DNA of 29,438 nucleotides from an uncultured Rivibacter sp. (GCA_946481025.1 CAMLNA010000045.1:1-29438), one strand, 5' to 3'; counted from the stretch's first letter, positions 1-7,059 are shown. The notes: generated by a model from the sequence alone, not told the origin. Numbers and translations are program-made.

Positions 1-184
1 CCCCCCGAGGGGGGATGGTTGCGCACCGCACAGCGCACCAAACTGCCCGCGTGGCTGCCAAGCCGTTCGTGCGAGGTGGCCGCAAACTTTCCTCGGGAAC
101 GACCGGTGTGCTGGCTCTTTCGCTGTCAGGCCGCGGTCACTGGGAGGCGGTCGTCTCCCCGGGGTCCTTGTCCGCCGCCGGGTG
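1..184. other. Left-edge non-coding stretch
   Basis: No convincing gene is visible here. The reading frames that cross it have no family resemblance and no ribosome-binding site. The first 14 bases hold a C-run followed by a G-run that could form a short hairpin, and a GCGCACC heptamer occurs twice, 12 bases apart, near positions 21-40. The stretch lies downstream of the minus-strand gene that ends at 185, so it may hold that gene's 3' end and regulatory DNA of a gene outside the window. I see no tRNA cloverleaf. Confidence 0.4.
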
Positions 185-625
185 TCAGCGCACCCGCGCC
201 GCGTTGTCCATCATCGACTTGGCGAAACCCCGCGTGGTTTGCGTGAGCACCGCCTCGACGATGCCGCGGCGGTCGGCGTCGGTGAGCCCCGGGTTCAGGA
301 ACTGCATGCTCGACAGGTAGGTGTGCTCTTGCAGGGCCCGGCCATCGGGCAGGCGGCGCTGCAGGCCCATCAGCACGTACACCGCTTCGCGGCCGTCGGC
401 GGCCTGGTGCCGGTCGGCCAGCACGTGCACCGCATAGGCCTTGGGGTTGAAGCTGCGGTCGAACTCAGGCGGCAGGGCCTTGCTGACCACCTGGCGCGCC
501 TGGTCCTGGGTGAGCGGCACGTGGGTGAGGCTCACGTTGAGTTCGGCGGCGCTGCAAGCCGCGGCAAGGCACAGCAGCAAGCCGGTGGCGCAGGCGATTT
601 TTTTCAGGGCGGGAGGTCGGGTCAT
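185..625 (-). CDS. Small exported hypothetical protein
   Basis: This encodes 146 residues. I chose the ATG at 625 because it puts a textbook Sec signal peptide at the N terminus: basic residues KK at 8-9, a hydrophobic core over about 10-24, and a likely cleavage after CSAA near residue 27. A longer upstream frame exists but is arginine-rich shadow sequence. The mature part, about 119 residues, is soluble and has no motif I recognise. It is divergent from the secreted HExxH protein starting at 751 and may share control sequences in the 125-base gap. It is probably periplasmic. The cysteine near residue 24 does not fit a classical lipobox well, so a lipoprotein is less likely. Function unknown. 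Confidence 0.7.
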   Translation of the reverse strand: MTRPPALKKIACATGLLLCLAAACSAAELNVSLTHVPLTQDQARQVVSKALPPEFDRSFNPKAYAVHVLADRHQAADGREAVYVLMGLQRRLPDGRALQEHTYLSSMQFLNPGLTDADRRGIVEAVLTQTTRGFAKSMMDNAARVR

Positions 626-750
626 CGCGAACAGTCTTCGGCAGGGGGCACTCACGATAGCCGATCGCGCCGGCCCTGGGTCGCAAGGGCGGCAACGGCG
701 GCGGGTGTTATGGTCGCGGCCGTCCGACCCAGTGCAGAAGGAGCCTGTCC

Positions 751-1749
751 ATGCGTCATGTCGCAATCGCTGGCCTGTGGCGCAGCCTGCTGCTGCTGGC
801 GGCGCTGGCCTGCGTGGCCGTCCGCCCGGCATCTGCCGCCGATATCGCCTTCGCCGGCGGCGCCAGCCTGCGGCTGGCCAGCGTGGAGGAAGGCGCCGCC
901 GCGCTGAGCGCGCGCGACGAATGGCTGCAGCTGTGCAGCGACTGGCATCGCGCCGCGCTGCTGCGCGGCCGCAAGCCCGACACCGAGGCGGCGCTGCAGG
1001 CCCTGCTGGCACGGGCGGCGCTGGCATGGACGCGCGAAGAGGCCTCGCGCATCGAAGCCTCGGCCCGCAGGCTGGCGCCGCGGTTCGAAGCGCTCGGCGT
1101 GCCGCTGCCGAAACAGGTGCTGCTCATCAAGACCGACGGCAGCGAAAGCGCCGGCGCGCCGCACACGCGGGGCGACGCGGTGATGCTGCCGGCCAAGGCG
1201 CTGCCGTCCGCCGGGCAGGAGCTGGACTACCTGCTCGCGCACGAGCTGTTCCATGTGATGTCGCGCCGCTCGCCCGCGCTGGCCACGCGTTTGTATGCGC
1301 TCATCGGTTTCGAGCCGGCGCCGGAATTCAGCTGGCCGCAGGAGCTGCAGGCGGTGCGCATCGTCAACCCCGACGCACCGCACCACCGCCACGCCATGCG
1401 CCTGCCGCGCCCCGAAGGCGGCGACGCGTGGTTGATGCCCATCCTCGTGGCGAAGCGGCCGGTGAGGTTCGATGCCGGCGAGACGTTCTTCGACGTGCTG
1501 GAGCTCACGCTGGTCGAGGTGACGCCCGAAGACCGGAGCAGCAGGGCCCGCCGCACGGCGGACGGCAAGGTGTCGACCGCCTCACCCGCACTCACCCGGG
1601 CCTACATGGACCGCCTGGGCGGCAACACCGGCTACGTGATCCACCCGGAAGAAACGATGGCCGACAACTTCGCCTTCCTGGTCGCCGGCATCCCGGTGCG
1701 CCAGCCGGCGCTGCTGGAGCGCATCGAGGCGGTGTTCAGGTCGCAGTGA
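751..1749 (+). CDS. Secreted HExxH putative zinc metallopeptidase
   Basis: This encodes 332 residues with an N-terminal signal peptide: R at 2 and 11, a Leu/Ala core at 14-22, and likely cleavage after the ASA near 27-29. The motif HELFH at 164-168 is the zincin HExxH signature, with two histidine zinc ligands and a catalytic glutamate. The preceding LLA and following VMSRRSP fit a helical active site. A later HPEETMADNF segment at 298-306 carries glutamates that could supply the third ligand, as in gluzincins (inference). No family name can be assigned from sequence alone. The start is supported by AGAAGGAG about seven bases upstream of ATG 751. The gene converges on and overlaps the VOC gene by 14 bases at the stop codons. 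Product expected in the periplasm or outside the cell. Confidence 0.75.
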   Translation: MRHVAIAGLWRSLLLLAALACVAVRPASAADIAFAGGASLRLASVEEGAAALSARDEWLQLCSDWHRAALLRGRKPDTEAALQALLARAALAWTREEASRIEASARRLAPRFEALGVPLPKQVLLIKTDGSESAGAPHTRGDAVMLPAKALPSAGQELDYLLAHELFHVMSRRSPALATRLYALIGFEPAPEFSWPQELQAVRIVNPDAPHHRHAMRLPRPEGGDAWLMPILVAKRPVRFDAGETFFDVLELTLVEVTPEDRSSRARRTADGKVSTASPALTRAYMDRLGGNTGYVIHPEETMADNFAFLVAGIPVRQPALLERIEAVFRSQ

Positions 1750-2188
1750 GCAGCGCGGTGTAGCGCCGCTGCATCTCTTCCGGCGTCACTTCCTCGATCG
1801 AATGCCCCAGCAGCCATTCGTGGCCGAAGGGATCGCGGATGCGGCAGGAGCGCTCGCCGTAGAACTCGTCGGCCGGCGGGCGCACCATGGTCGCGCCGGC
1901 GGCGATGGCCCGCTGCGCCGCCGCGTCGGCGTTGTCCAGGTGCAGGTGAATGACGTGCGGACGGTTGTCGCTCTCGGCCGGGGCGCGGATGCCGTACTCG
2001 GGAAACTCGTCGCACAGCATCAGCACCGCCGGCCCCAGCTGCAGCTCCGCATGGCCGATGCGTCCGCCCGGCTCGGTGAGGCGGAAGCGTTCGGTGGCAC
2101 CGAAGGCCTGCTCGTAGAAGCGGATGGCGGCCGCGGTGTCGCGCACGCAGAGGTAGGAGAACACTTCGTGGATCACGGGGGCGGGCAT
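1736..2188 (-). CDS. VOC family (glyoxalase/bleomycin-resistance fold) protein
   Basis: This encodes 150 residues. The protein has the paired beta-alpha-beta-beta-beta layout of the vicinal oxygen chelate superfamily. An N-terminal half begins VIHEVFSYLCVRD with AIRFYEQAFGA around residues 20-31. A C-terminal half contains VIHLHLDNADAAAQRAIAAG and the typical DPFGHEWLLG ending near 117-127. It resembles the PhnB-like subgroup of small cytosolic VOC proteins, whose substrates range from glyoxal adducts to antibiotics, so a substrate cannot be named. The start at 2188 has GGAG six bases upstream. The gene is monocistronic, with its 3' end overlapping that of the HExxH gene in convergent orientation. 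Confidence 0.85.
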   Translation of the reverse strand: MPAPVIHEVFSYLCVRDTAAAIRFYEQAFGATERFRLTEPGGRIGHAELQLGPAVLMLCDEFPEYGIRAPAESDNRPHVIHLHLDNADAAAQRAIAAGATMVRPPADEFYGERSCRIRDPFGHEWLLGHSIEEVTPEEMQRRYTALLTAT

Positions 2189-2330
2189 GGGGGACTCCGG
2201 TTGAACGAACGAGCTGCAGGCTAGCGGGCGGCATGGCGGCCGTCTTGTAGATTTTTTTGACTCCCCGGAGACAGCAGGCCCGCGCCGGCGCCGCTACCAT
2301 GCAGCCGCCGGCTTCATCGCCGGCACACGT

Positions 2331-2474
2331 CTTCAGGGCGGGGCGAAATTCCCCACCGGCGGTAAGTTGCCCCGCGCAACCAAGCCCGCGAGCGCTCCGG
2401 ATGCGCCATGCATCCGGAGGTCAGCAGATCTGGTGAGATGCCAGGGCCGACGGTCACAGTCCGGATGAAAGAAG
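2331..2474 (+). ncRNA. FMN riboswitch (RFN element)
   Basis: The conserved RFN landmarks are present in order: CTTCAGGGCGGGG at the start, the AATTCCCCACCGGCGGTAAG block near 2346-2365, AGCCCGCGAGCG at 2382-2393, a variable stem (CTCCGGATG paired with CATCCGGAG, about 2395-2419), GGTCAGCAGATCTGGTGAGA, and the closing GGGCCGACGGTCACAGTCCGGATG. This aptamer binds flavin mononucleotide and represses riboflavin synthesis when FMN is plentiful. It lies directly upstream of ribB, the expected target. The sequence match is strong over its whole length. Confidence 0.97.
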
Positions 2475-2595
2475 ATGTGCAGGGGTGCCCCTTGCTTGTG
2501 CTCGGGCGGCGGCTGCCGTGCGTGCGCGCGCAATGGCGCCCACGCGCGCCCTGAAACGTTTTTCGCCAACCTTTGTGATCGCGAGGAGCGTTTCA
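2475..2595 (+). promoter_or_regulatory. Expression platform between FMN aptamer and ribB
   Basis: About 120 bases separate the aptamer from the ribB start. GCGCGCG (2524-2530) can pair with CGCGCGC (2543-2549), and a run of five T follows at 2559-2563, but nine bases after the stem, which is far for a standard intrinsic terminator. The ribosome-binding site GAGGAG lies at 2583-2588. Control could be by termination or by hiding the ribosome-binding site; the sequence does not decide. Confidence 0.45.
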
Positions 2596-3243
2596 ATGTC
2601 TGCAACTCTTGCTGTTCCCCAGGCGGTCTCGCACCGCAACCTTCCCCCAGCGCTGCGACGTGCGGTGCAGGCCCTGCAGCAGGGCCGCGCCGTCGTGCTG
2701 CTGGACGACGACGACCGTGAGAACGAGGCCGACCTCATCATTGCGGCCGACCGGCTCACACGGGCCTCGATGGCCATGTTGATCCGGGAATGCAGCGGCA
2801 TCGTGTGCCTGTGCCTGCCCGACGAGCACATCCGCCGGCTCGGCCTCGCGCCGATGGTGACCCACAACGGCAGCCGCTACGGCACCGCCTTCACCGTGTC
2901 GATCGAGGCGCGCGAAGGCGTGAGCACCGGCGTCAGCGCGGCCGACCGGGTGACCACCATCCGCGCTGCCATCGCCGACGACGCTCAGCCCACCGACCTG
3001 GTGAGCCCCGGCCACGTGTTTCCGCTGCGTGCGGCGCCGGGCGGCGTGCTCGAGCGGCGTGGCCATACCGAAGGCGCGGTCGACCTGGTCCGGCTGGCCG
3101 GGCTGAAGCCGGCGGCGGTGCTGTGTGAACTCATGAACCCGGACGGCACCATGGCGCGCGGCAGCGACGTCGAGCGCTTCGCGAAGCTGCACGACTTCCC
3201 GATGCTGACGATCGCCGAGCTGGCGGCGTTTCTTGCGGGGTAG
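2596..3243 (+). CDS. ribB: 3,4-dihydroxy-2-butanone 4-phosphate synthase
   Basis: RibB converts ribulose 5-phosphate into 3,4-dihydroxy-2-butanone 4-phosphate plus formate, supplying the four-carbon unit of riboflavin. The 215-residue product matches the usual length of stand-alone RibB and has no GTP cyclohydrolase II half. Diagnostic motifs are [12 protein letters not shown] at 37-48 (acidic metal and substrate site), [11 protein letters not shown] at 61-71, [15 protein letters not shown] at 90-104, [14 protein letters not shown] at 133-146, [11 protein letters not shown] at 154-164 and [12 protein letters not shown] at 177-188. I chose ATG 2596 because it has GAGGAG eight bases upstream and gives the family N terminus. 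The upstream frame is extended only by unconserved leader codons. An FMN riboswitch precedes it, so end-product repression is expected. Convergent with the AraC-type gene. Confidence 0.97.
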   Translation: MSATLAVPQAVSHRNLPPALRRAVQALQQGRAVVLLDDDDRENEADLIIAADRLTRASMAMLIRECSGIVCLCLPDEHIRRLGLAPMVTHNGSRYGTAFTVSIEAREGVSTGVSAADRVTTIRAAIADDAQPTDLVSPGHVFPLRAAPGGVLERRGHTEGAVDLVRLAGLKPAAVLCELMNPDGTMARGSDVERFAKLHDFPMLTIAELAAFLAG

Positions 3244-3244
3244 C

Positions 3245-3265
3245 GACCGGTCATCGTGACCGGTC
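3245..3265. terminator. Hairpin between convergent ribB and AraC-type gene
   Basis: GACCGGTCA (3245-3253) and TGACCGGTC (3257-3265) form a perfect nine-base-pair stem with a TCG loop, two bases after the ribB stop and seven before the stop of the opposing gene. No T-run follows on either strand, so it is not a canonical intrinsic terminator. Position and symmetry suit a shared 3' end for both transcripts. Confidence 0.6.
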
Positions 3266-3272
3266 CATTGCG

Positions 3273-4088
3273 CTATGCCTCAGCCACGTGCGACGGCTGG
3301 GACGCTGCAGCGGGTCGGTATTGCGACGGGGCCAGGCCCGACAGTGCGCGGAACTCGTGCACCAGGTGGGCCTGGTCGTGGTAGCCGCATTCGGGCGCCA
3401 GCTCGGCCCAGTGGACAACGCGTCCGCCGGCAGCGGCCTGCAGCACCCGGCGGAAACGCAGCACGCGCGCATAGCGCTTCGGCGGGAGGCCCACGCTGGC
3501 GCTGAAGCTTGCGATGAAGCCGGCGGCCGAGAGGCCGCTCGCTGCCTGCAGCGACGCGATGCGAGCGTCGCCTCCGCTTGCATGCAGGGCGCGCAGCGCC
3601 TGACGCACGCGGGCATCCGGCAGTGCCCGCGGGTCCAGCCGCGCGCGCAGCGCCGCCTCCAGGCGGTCGAGCCGCTGCTGCGGTGACGTCGCGGCCAGCA
3701 GCTGTTCGCGCAACCGGCGCGCCGGCCCGCCCCACAGGTCTTCCAGGGCCACCGACTGTTCCGACAGTTCGCCGGCCGGCAAGCCCAGCAGCGCCGCGGC
3801 GCCGCCGGCGCGGAAATGCACGCCCACTGCCAGCGAGCGGCGTGACGTGTCGATGACGAAGTGGCGCGAGCCGGCGCCGCTGGCCAGCATGGCCGGCCAG
3901 CGGACGCCATGGCGGTCCGCGGCGTCGGCATAGCGGGTGATGTGTTCGCCGGCCAGGTGGATCACCAGGTCGAGCCGCCCGGTGGGCAGCACCCGCTCGC
4001 GCGCATGCGGCTTGGGCGCGCGCTCGACATGCCACAGGCATTCGATCAGCGCATCGAGCGGAGGGGCGGGCGTGCGGCGCATCAGCAT
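3273..4088 (-). CDS. AraC family transcriptional regulator
   Basis: This encodes 271 residues. The C-terminal part, about 165-258, holds the two helix-turn-helix units of AraC/XylS proteins: ASLQAASGLSAAGFIASF, then PPKRYARVLRFRRVL, then ELAPECGYHDQAHLVHEF and FRALSGLAPSQYR. The N-terminal part has VLPTGRLDLVIHLAG near 33-47, which fits the DUF6597-type sensor domain common in such regulators rather than a cupin arm. The start is ATG 4088; a second ATG at 4082 is equally possible. The ligand and targets are unknown. No obvious partner gene lies next to it, though the 52-residue gene is 86 bases upstream on the same strand. Confidence 0.88.
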   Translation of the reverse strand: MLMRRTPAPPLDALIECLWHVERAPKPHARERVLPTGRLDLVIHLAGEHITRYADAADRHGVRWPAMLASGAGSRHFVIDTSRRSLAVGVHFRAGGAAALLGLPAGELSEQSVALEDLWGGPARRLREQLLAATSPQQRLDRLEAALRARLDPRALPDARVRQALRALHASGGDARIASLQAASGLSAAGFIASFSASVGLPPKRYARVLRFRRVLQAAAGGRVVHWAELAPECGYHDQAHLVHEFRALSGLAPSQYRPAAASQPSHVAEA

Positions 4089-4174
4089 GGCCGGGCCATG
4101 CTACGCCGGGAGAACGGGATGCGGGGAGGGGGAGCGCGGGGGCGGCGGACAGGCGGCCCGCCGCGATGCGAGGG

Positions 4175-4333
4175 TCAGCGCTTCTGGTCCAGCTGGCGCG
4201 CGCGCGCCATGCTGCGGCGGTCGCTGCCGATCGCGGGGATGTAGAACGGCTCGAACTTGCGGCCCTTGTCCTGCATGGGCTCGAAGCGCTGGTCCTTGCT
4301 CGGAGGCAGATCGGTGGGCGGTGTCTTGGGCAT
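4175..4333 (-). CDS. Small 52-residue conserved-looking hypothetical protein
   Basis: This encodes 52 residues and is hydrophilic, with no signal peptide or membrane segment. It contains two FEP tripeptides (RFEPMQD and KFEPFYIP) and a basic end, SMARARQLDQKR. ATG 4333 is preceded by AGAGG at eight bases spacing, much better than an upstream in-frame start at 4369. Similar short proline/charge-rich proteins occur in Burkholderiales, but I cannot name a family. The 227-base leader region upstream holds alternative stem segments and an inverted repeat, so its expression may be regulated post-transcriptionally. Being short, it could be missed by automatic gene calling. Confidence 0.6.
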   Translation of the reverse strand: MPKTPPTDLPPSKDQRFEPMQDKGRKFEPFYIPAIGSDRRSMARARQLDQKR

Positions 4334-4424
4334 GGTGAAAACCTCTTGCCGTTGTCGGCTCAGGCACAACGGACCTTACCTGCCATTGGATGACACGGGC
4401 ACCGTGACAACTCGCATCCGTTGT
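4334..4424 (-). promoter_or_regulatory. Leader with mutually exclusive stems
   Basis: Read on the minus strand, three segments occur in order: ACAACGGA (plus-strand 4424-4417), TCCGTTGT (4373-4366) and ACAACGG (4355-4349). The middle one can pair with either flank, 8 bp with the first or 7 bp with the last. The last stem would sit two bases before the AGAGG ribosome-binding site of the 52-residue gene. This is the layout of an attenuator or RNA switch; no known riboswitch family is recognised. Confidence 0.35.
4391..4409. repeat. Operator-like inverted repeat
   Basis: Arms TGACACGG (4391-4398) and CCGTGACA (4402-4409) are separated by GCA and match at seven of eight positions as inverted copies. 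The repeat lies about 60 bases upstream of the start of the 52-residue gene and overlaps a TTGTCA that could act as a weak -35 on the minus strand. It could be a protein-binding site or an RNA stem inside the leader. Confidence 0.3.
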
Positions 4425-4461
4425 AGTTTTGCGTGCCTCCGTCATGCCCTGGTTCGGCAAT

Positions 4462-4542
4462 GCGTCGCCGCGTGGCGACGGAGTGATGCGGTTGTGCGTC
4501 GCCTATCGACGACAGGGGCCGCTGGTCGCTGATTGGCGACGC
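4462..4542. repeat. GCGTCGCC repeat cluster between gspB and the small gene
   Basis: The octamer GCGTCGCC occurs at 4462-4469 and 4496-4503, and inverted (GGCGACGC) at 4535-4542. A hairpin CGTCGCC / GGCGACG with a GCGT loop occupies 4463-4480, and a second, GTCGC / GCGAC, spans 4525-4540. This lies 18-98 bases past the gspB stop on the minus strand, so it may end gspB transcription. No T-run is present. Confidence 0.35.
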
Positions 4543-4560
4543 CCGTTCACGGCGCAGGAT

Positions 4561-5244
4561 TCAGTAGCCGATCTCGTAGCGGTAGTCCTTGTAGCGCAGT
4601 ACCGCCGACTTGAGCTTGATCTGCTCGAGCACCAGGCCGGGCAGCGGCTTGTCGCCCTCGTGGACGATCGAGCCGTTGATGACGACGAAGCGCTTCGCCG
4701 GGTCTTCCGAATACACCGATCCGCCGATCGAAAACTGCGGCAGCTCGCGCTGGATGTGACCCGGCAGTTCGTGCCGTGCATGGATGCGGCTCTTGCCTGC
4801 ATCGGCCTGTTGCTGCTGCTGTGGCTGTTGCTGCGGTGGTGGCGGCGCAGGCGGCTCGGCAGGCAGCCGCAGCGGTGGCGCCGGCTCGAGCGCGGGCGCC
4901 ACCGCAGCGCTTTGCGGCTGCTGTTGCGGTTGCGGTTGCGGCGCGGGCGGCGGCAATGCCGGGGGCGGCGCCGGGGTGGGTGCCGCGGCCATGGCCATGG
5001 CGGGCGCAGGCGGCTCCCGGTGGGGTTCGGCACGGCCGAGCAGCTGCCACAGCAGCCATGCGATGAGGGCCAGCAGCAGTGCCACCACCACCCACACGGC
5101 TGTCGGGATGGCACGGCGTCCCGAGCCGGTGTCGGTGTCGGCATCGTCGGCCACGGCCGGCACCGGCTGCGCATGGATGTCGGGCACCGCGCCGCGCTCG
5201 CGTTCCGAGTCGGCCCGTCTCAAGGCATCGAGGATGTAGGACAT
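4561..5244 (-). CDS. gspB: Type II secretion accessory protein GspB
   Basis: GspB works with GspA to place the GspD secretin through the peptidoglycan. The 227 residues begin MSYILDALRRADSERERG, the signature N terminus of GspB. One transmembrane segment at about 47-70 (IPTAVWVVVALLLALIAWLL) makes it a bitopic inner-membrane protein. Residues 75-148 are a long Pro/Gln/Ala-rich spacer with Gln runs, suited to crossing the periplasm. The C-terminal 65 residues (LPQFSIGGSVYSEDPAKRFV through RYKDYRYEIGY) are the T2SSB domain. It follows gspA with 16 bases between genes and is surely co-transcribed. No other gsp genes are in the window, so the rest of the secretion system must lie elsewhere. Confidence 0.92.
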   Translation of the reverse strand: MSYILDALRRADSERERGAVPDIHAQPVPAVADDADTDTGSGRRAIPTAVWVVVALLLALIAWLLWQLLGRAEPHREPPAPAMAMAAAPTPAPPPALPPPAPQPQPQQQPQSAAVAPALEPAPPLRLPAEPPAPPPPQQQPQQQQQADAGKSRIHARHELPGHIQRELPQFSIGGSVYSEDPAKRFVVINGSIVHEGDKPLPGLVLEQIKLKSAVLRYKDYRYEIGY

Positions 5245-5260
5245 GCGGATCTCTCGTGCG

Positions 5261-7000
5261 TCAGTTCGAGGCTGTCTCGACCTGAAGTTGCGGCTCCTCG
5301 ACGCCGGTGGCGCGGTTGAGCAGCATCAGGGTCACCGGGCCGGCCACGCCATCGGGCCTGAGCCCCTGCGCCAGCTGGAAGGTGTGCAGGCGGGCCTTCA
5401 TCGTGGCGTCCATCACGGCCTGGCCGGCAGCCGGCGCGGGCTTGCCTTCGAAGCGTGCCAGGTGGGCGGCCAGCCACTGCGCGGCCGGCCCGGAGTCGCC
5501 CTCGCCGATCTTCCTGGCCCAGGCGGGCGGCGTGCGCCACAGCGTGGCGAACTCGCCGCGCCACACGCTGGCCAGCGAACTGAGCGGCAGGGTGTGGGAG
5601 ACACCGCCGCTGCGCAAGGTGGCGCTCTGTTTCGTGAGGCCGGTGAGCAGCACGTAGACGGGTTTGCCGTCCTCGTCGCGCAGCGTGAGGATGCCCGGGC
5701 GGTCGAGCTGGCGTACCAGCGCGAGCCCGCCGCTGCCCCTGAAGCATTGCAGCTGCCGGCGCACGACGGCTTCGCACGGCGCGGCGTCGCCGGCGGCCAG
5801 CGGCACGCTCCACAACGAGGCCAGTTCGCGCCAGGCTTCCTTTTCGTCGCGTTGCTGCGGCTTGAAGGCGGCAGCCGGCGCGGGGCTGGCCGCCACCGGC
5901 ACCGCGGAAGCCGCCACCGGTACCGCGCTGGCTGCCGCCACCGCCACTGCCGGCCGAGCCGCAGCGGGCGCCGCAGCGGCGGCCACGCCCGACGCCGCCG
6001 CCGAGGCAGCGGCCGGCGCCGCATTCGCGACGGCGGCCGTGCCCGGTGCCGGACCGCGGTCCACGGCCCAGCTGACGATGCCGAACAGCGCCGCACCGGC
6101 CACCACGCCGAGTCCGCCGAGGGCCGCAACACGGCCGTAGCCGAAGGCGGCCCAGGCCGGTGCGGCCGGTGCCGGCTCCACGGCGCCGAAGACTTCCCCG
6201 GCGGCCTTCTCGACCACCTCGCGATCGACCCGGTTGCGCCCGCTGGCGTAGGCACCCAGCAGGGCCCTGTCGCACAGCAGGTTGATGCGGCGGGGGATGC
6301 CGCGCGACAGCTGGTGGATGCGCCGCCTCGCCTGGCGGTCGAATGGCATGGTGGTGGTGAGGCCGGCCACGCCCAGGCGGTGGCGCACGTACTGCGCGGT
6401 TTCACGCTCGGAGAGCGCTTCGAGGTGGAAGCGGGCGATCACCCGCTGCGCCAGCTGCTCGAGCTCGGGCCGCGCGAGCATGGTGCGCAGCTCCGGCTGG
6501 CCGATCAGGATGATCTGCAGCAGCTTGCGTTCGTTGGTCTCGAGGTTGGTGAGCAGGCGCAGCTGCTCCAGCACGTCGGCCGAGAGGTTCTGCGCCTCGT
6601 CGATGATGAGGACGTTGTTCTGCCCGACCGCGTGGGTCTTGAGCAGGAACTCGTTGAGCGGGTCGAGGTAGTCCTTGATGGTGGCGACGCCCGGGCCGTC
6701 GTGATGCACCGGGATGCGGAACTCGTCGCAGATGGTCTTGAGCAGCTCCTCGACCGTGAGCTTGGGGTTGAAGATGTAGGCGACGTTGCAGCGCTTGGGG
6801 ATCTTCTCGAGGAAGCAGCGGCACACGGTGGTCTTGCCCGCGCCGATCTCGCCCGACAGCAGCACGAAGCCGCCACCGCCGCGCAGGCCGTACAGCAGGT
6901 GGGCGAGCGCCTCGCGGTGCCGCTCGCTCATGAACAGGTAGCGAGGGTCGGGCGCGATGGAGAAGGGCTCGTGCTGGAGGCCGAAGAACTGCGCGTACAT
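5261..7000 (-). CDS. gspA: Type II secretion ATPase GspA/ExeA with peptidoglycan-binding domain
   Basis: This encodes 579 residues. It is a MinD-unrelated AAA ATPase of the ExeA family that, with GspB, remodels or binds peptidoglycan for secretin assembly. MYAQFFGLQHEPFSIAPDPR is the family N terminus and fixes the start at 7000, although the ribosome-binding site is weak. Walker A is GEIGAGKTT at 50-58, Walker B LIIDEAQNL at 131-139, and SRGIPRRINLLCDRAL at 232-247 is the arginine-rich sensor region. A transmembrane segment lies near 290-312. An Ala/Pro/Val-rich periplasmic linker follows, then a C39-like or unassigned segment around 395-500, then a PG_binding_1 domain at about 528-562 (KARLHTFQLAQGLRPDGVAG). 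The length and order match Aeromonas ExeA. It follows kynA on the same strand after 59 bases. Confidence 0.93.
   Translation of the reverse strand: MYAQFFGLQHEPFSIAPDPRYLFMSERHREALAHLLYGLRGGGGFVLLSGEIGAGKTTVCRCFLEKIPKRCNVAYIFNPKLTVEELLKTICDEFRIPVHHDGPGVATIKDYLDPLNEFLLKTHAVGQNNVLIIDEAQNLSADVLEQLRLLTNLETNERKLLQIILIGQPELRTMLARPELEQLAQRVIARFHLEALSERETAQYVRHRLGVAGLTTTMPFDRQARRRIHQLSRGIPRRINLLCDRALLGAYASGRNRVDREVVEKAAGEVFGAVEPAPAAPAWAAFGYGRVAALGGLGVVAGAALFGIVSWAVDRGPAPGTAAVANAAPAAASAAASGVAAAAAPAAARPAVAVAAASAVPVAASAVPVAASPAPAAAFKPQQRDEKEAWRELASLWSVPLAAGDAAPCEAVVRRQLQCFRGSGGLALVRQLDRPGILTLRDEDGKPVYVLLTGLTKQSATLRSGGVSHTLPLSSLASVWRGEFATLWRTPPAWARKIGEGDSGPAAQWLAAHLARFEGKPAPAAGQAVMDATMKARLHTFQLAQGLRPDGVAGPVTLMLLNRATGVEEPQLQVETASN
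5889..5930. repeat. Tandem 21-base repeat in the gspA linker
   Basis: Two adjacent 21-base units starting GCCGCCACCGG (5889-5909 and 5910-5930) differ at four positions. On the minus strand they encode the heptapeptide repeat ASAVPVA twice, within the Ala/Pro/Val-rich periplasmic linker of GspA. Such in-frame repeats can change linker length by slippage without breaking the protein. Confidence 0.7.
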
Positions 7001-7059
7001 AAGCCGCGAGGATACGTCCACGCGCAGGGTTTTCGTGCCGGGTCGTACGCGAGGCCGCG

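Noticed and set aside
1..60. Possible sigma-54 promoter or NtrC site at the left edge
   Set aside because: The repeated GCGCACC resembles part of an NtrC site, but arms are not in the right symmetry and no -24/-12 pair with correct spacing is found.
441..1763. Plus-strand frame overlapping the HExxH gene
   Set aside because: Arginine-rich out-of-frame translation with no ribosome-binding site; the overlapping frame has a signal peptide and zinc motif.
2257..2300. TTGACT and TACCAT as a ribB promoter pair
   Set aside because: The two hexamers are 32 bases apart, far from the 16-18 needed. The TACCAT alone could still be a -10 element.
5889..5930. Tandem repeat in gspA as a phase-variation switch
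   Set aside because: The unit is 21 bases, so gain or loss keeps the frame. It alters linker length only.
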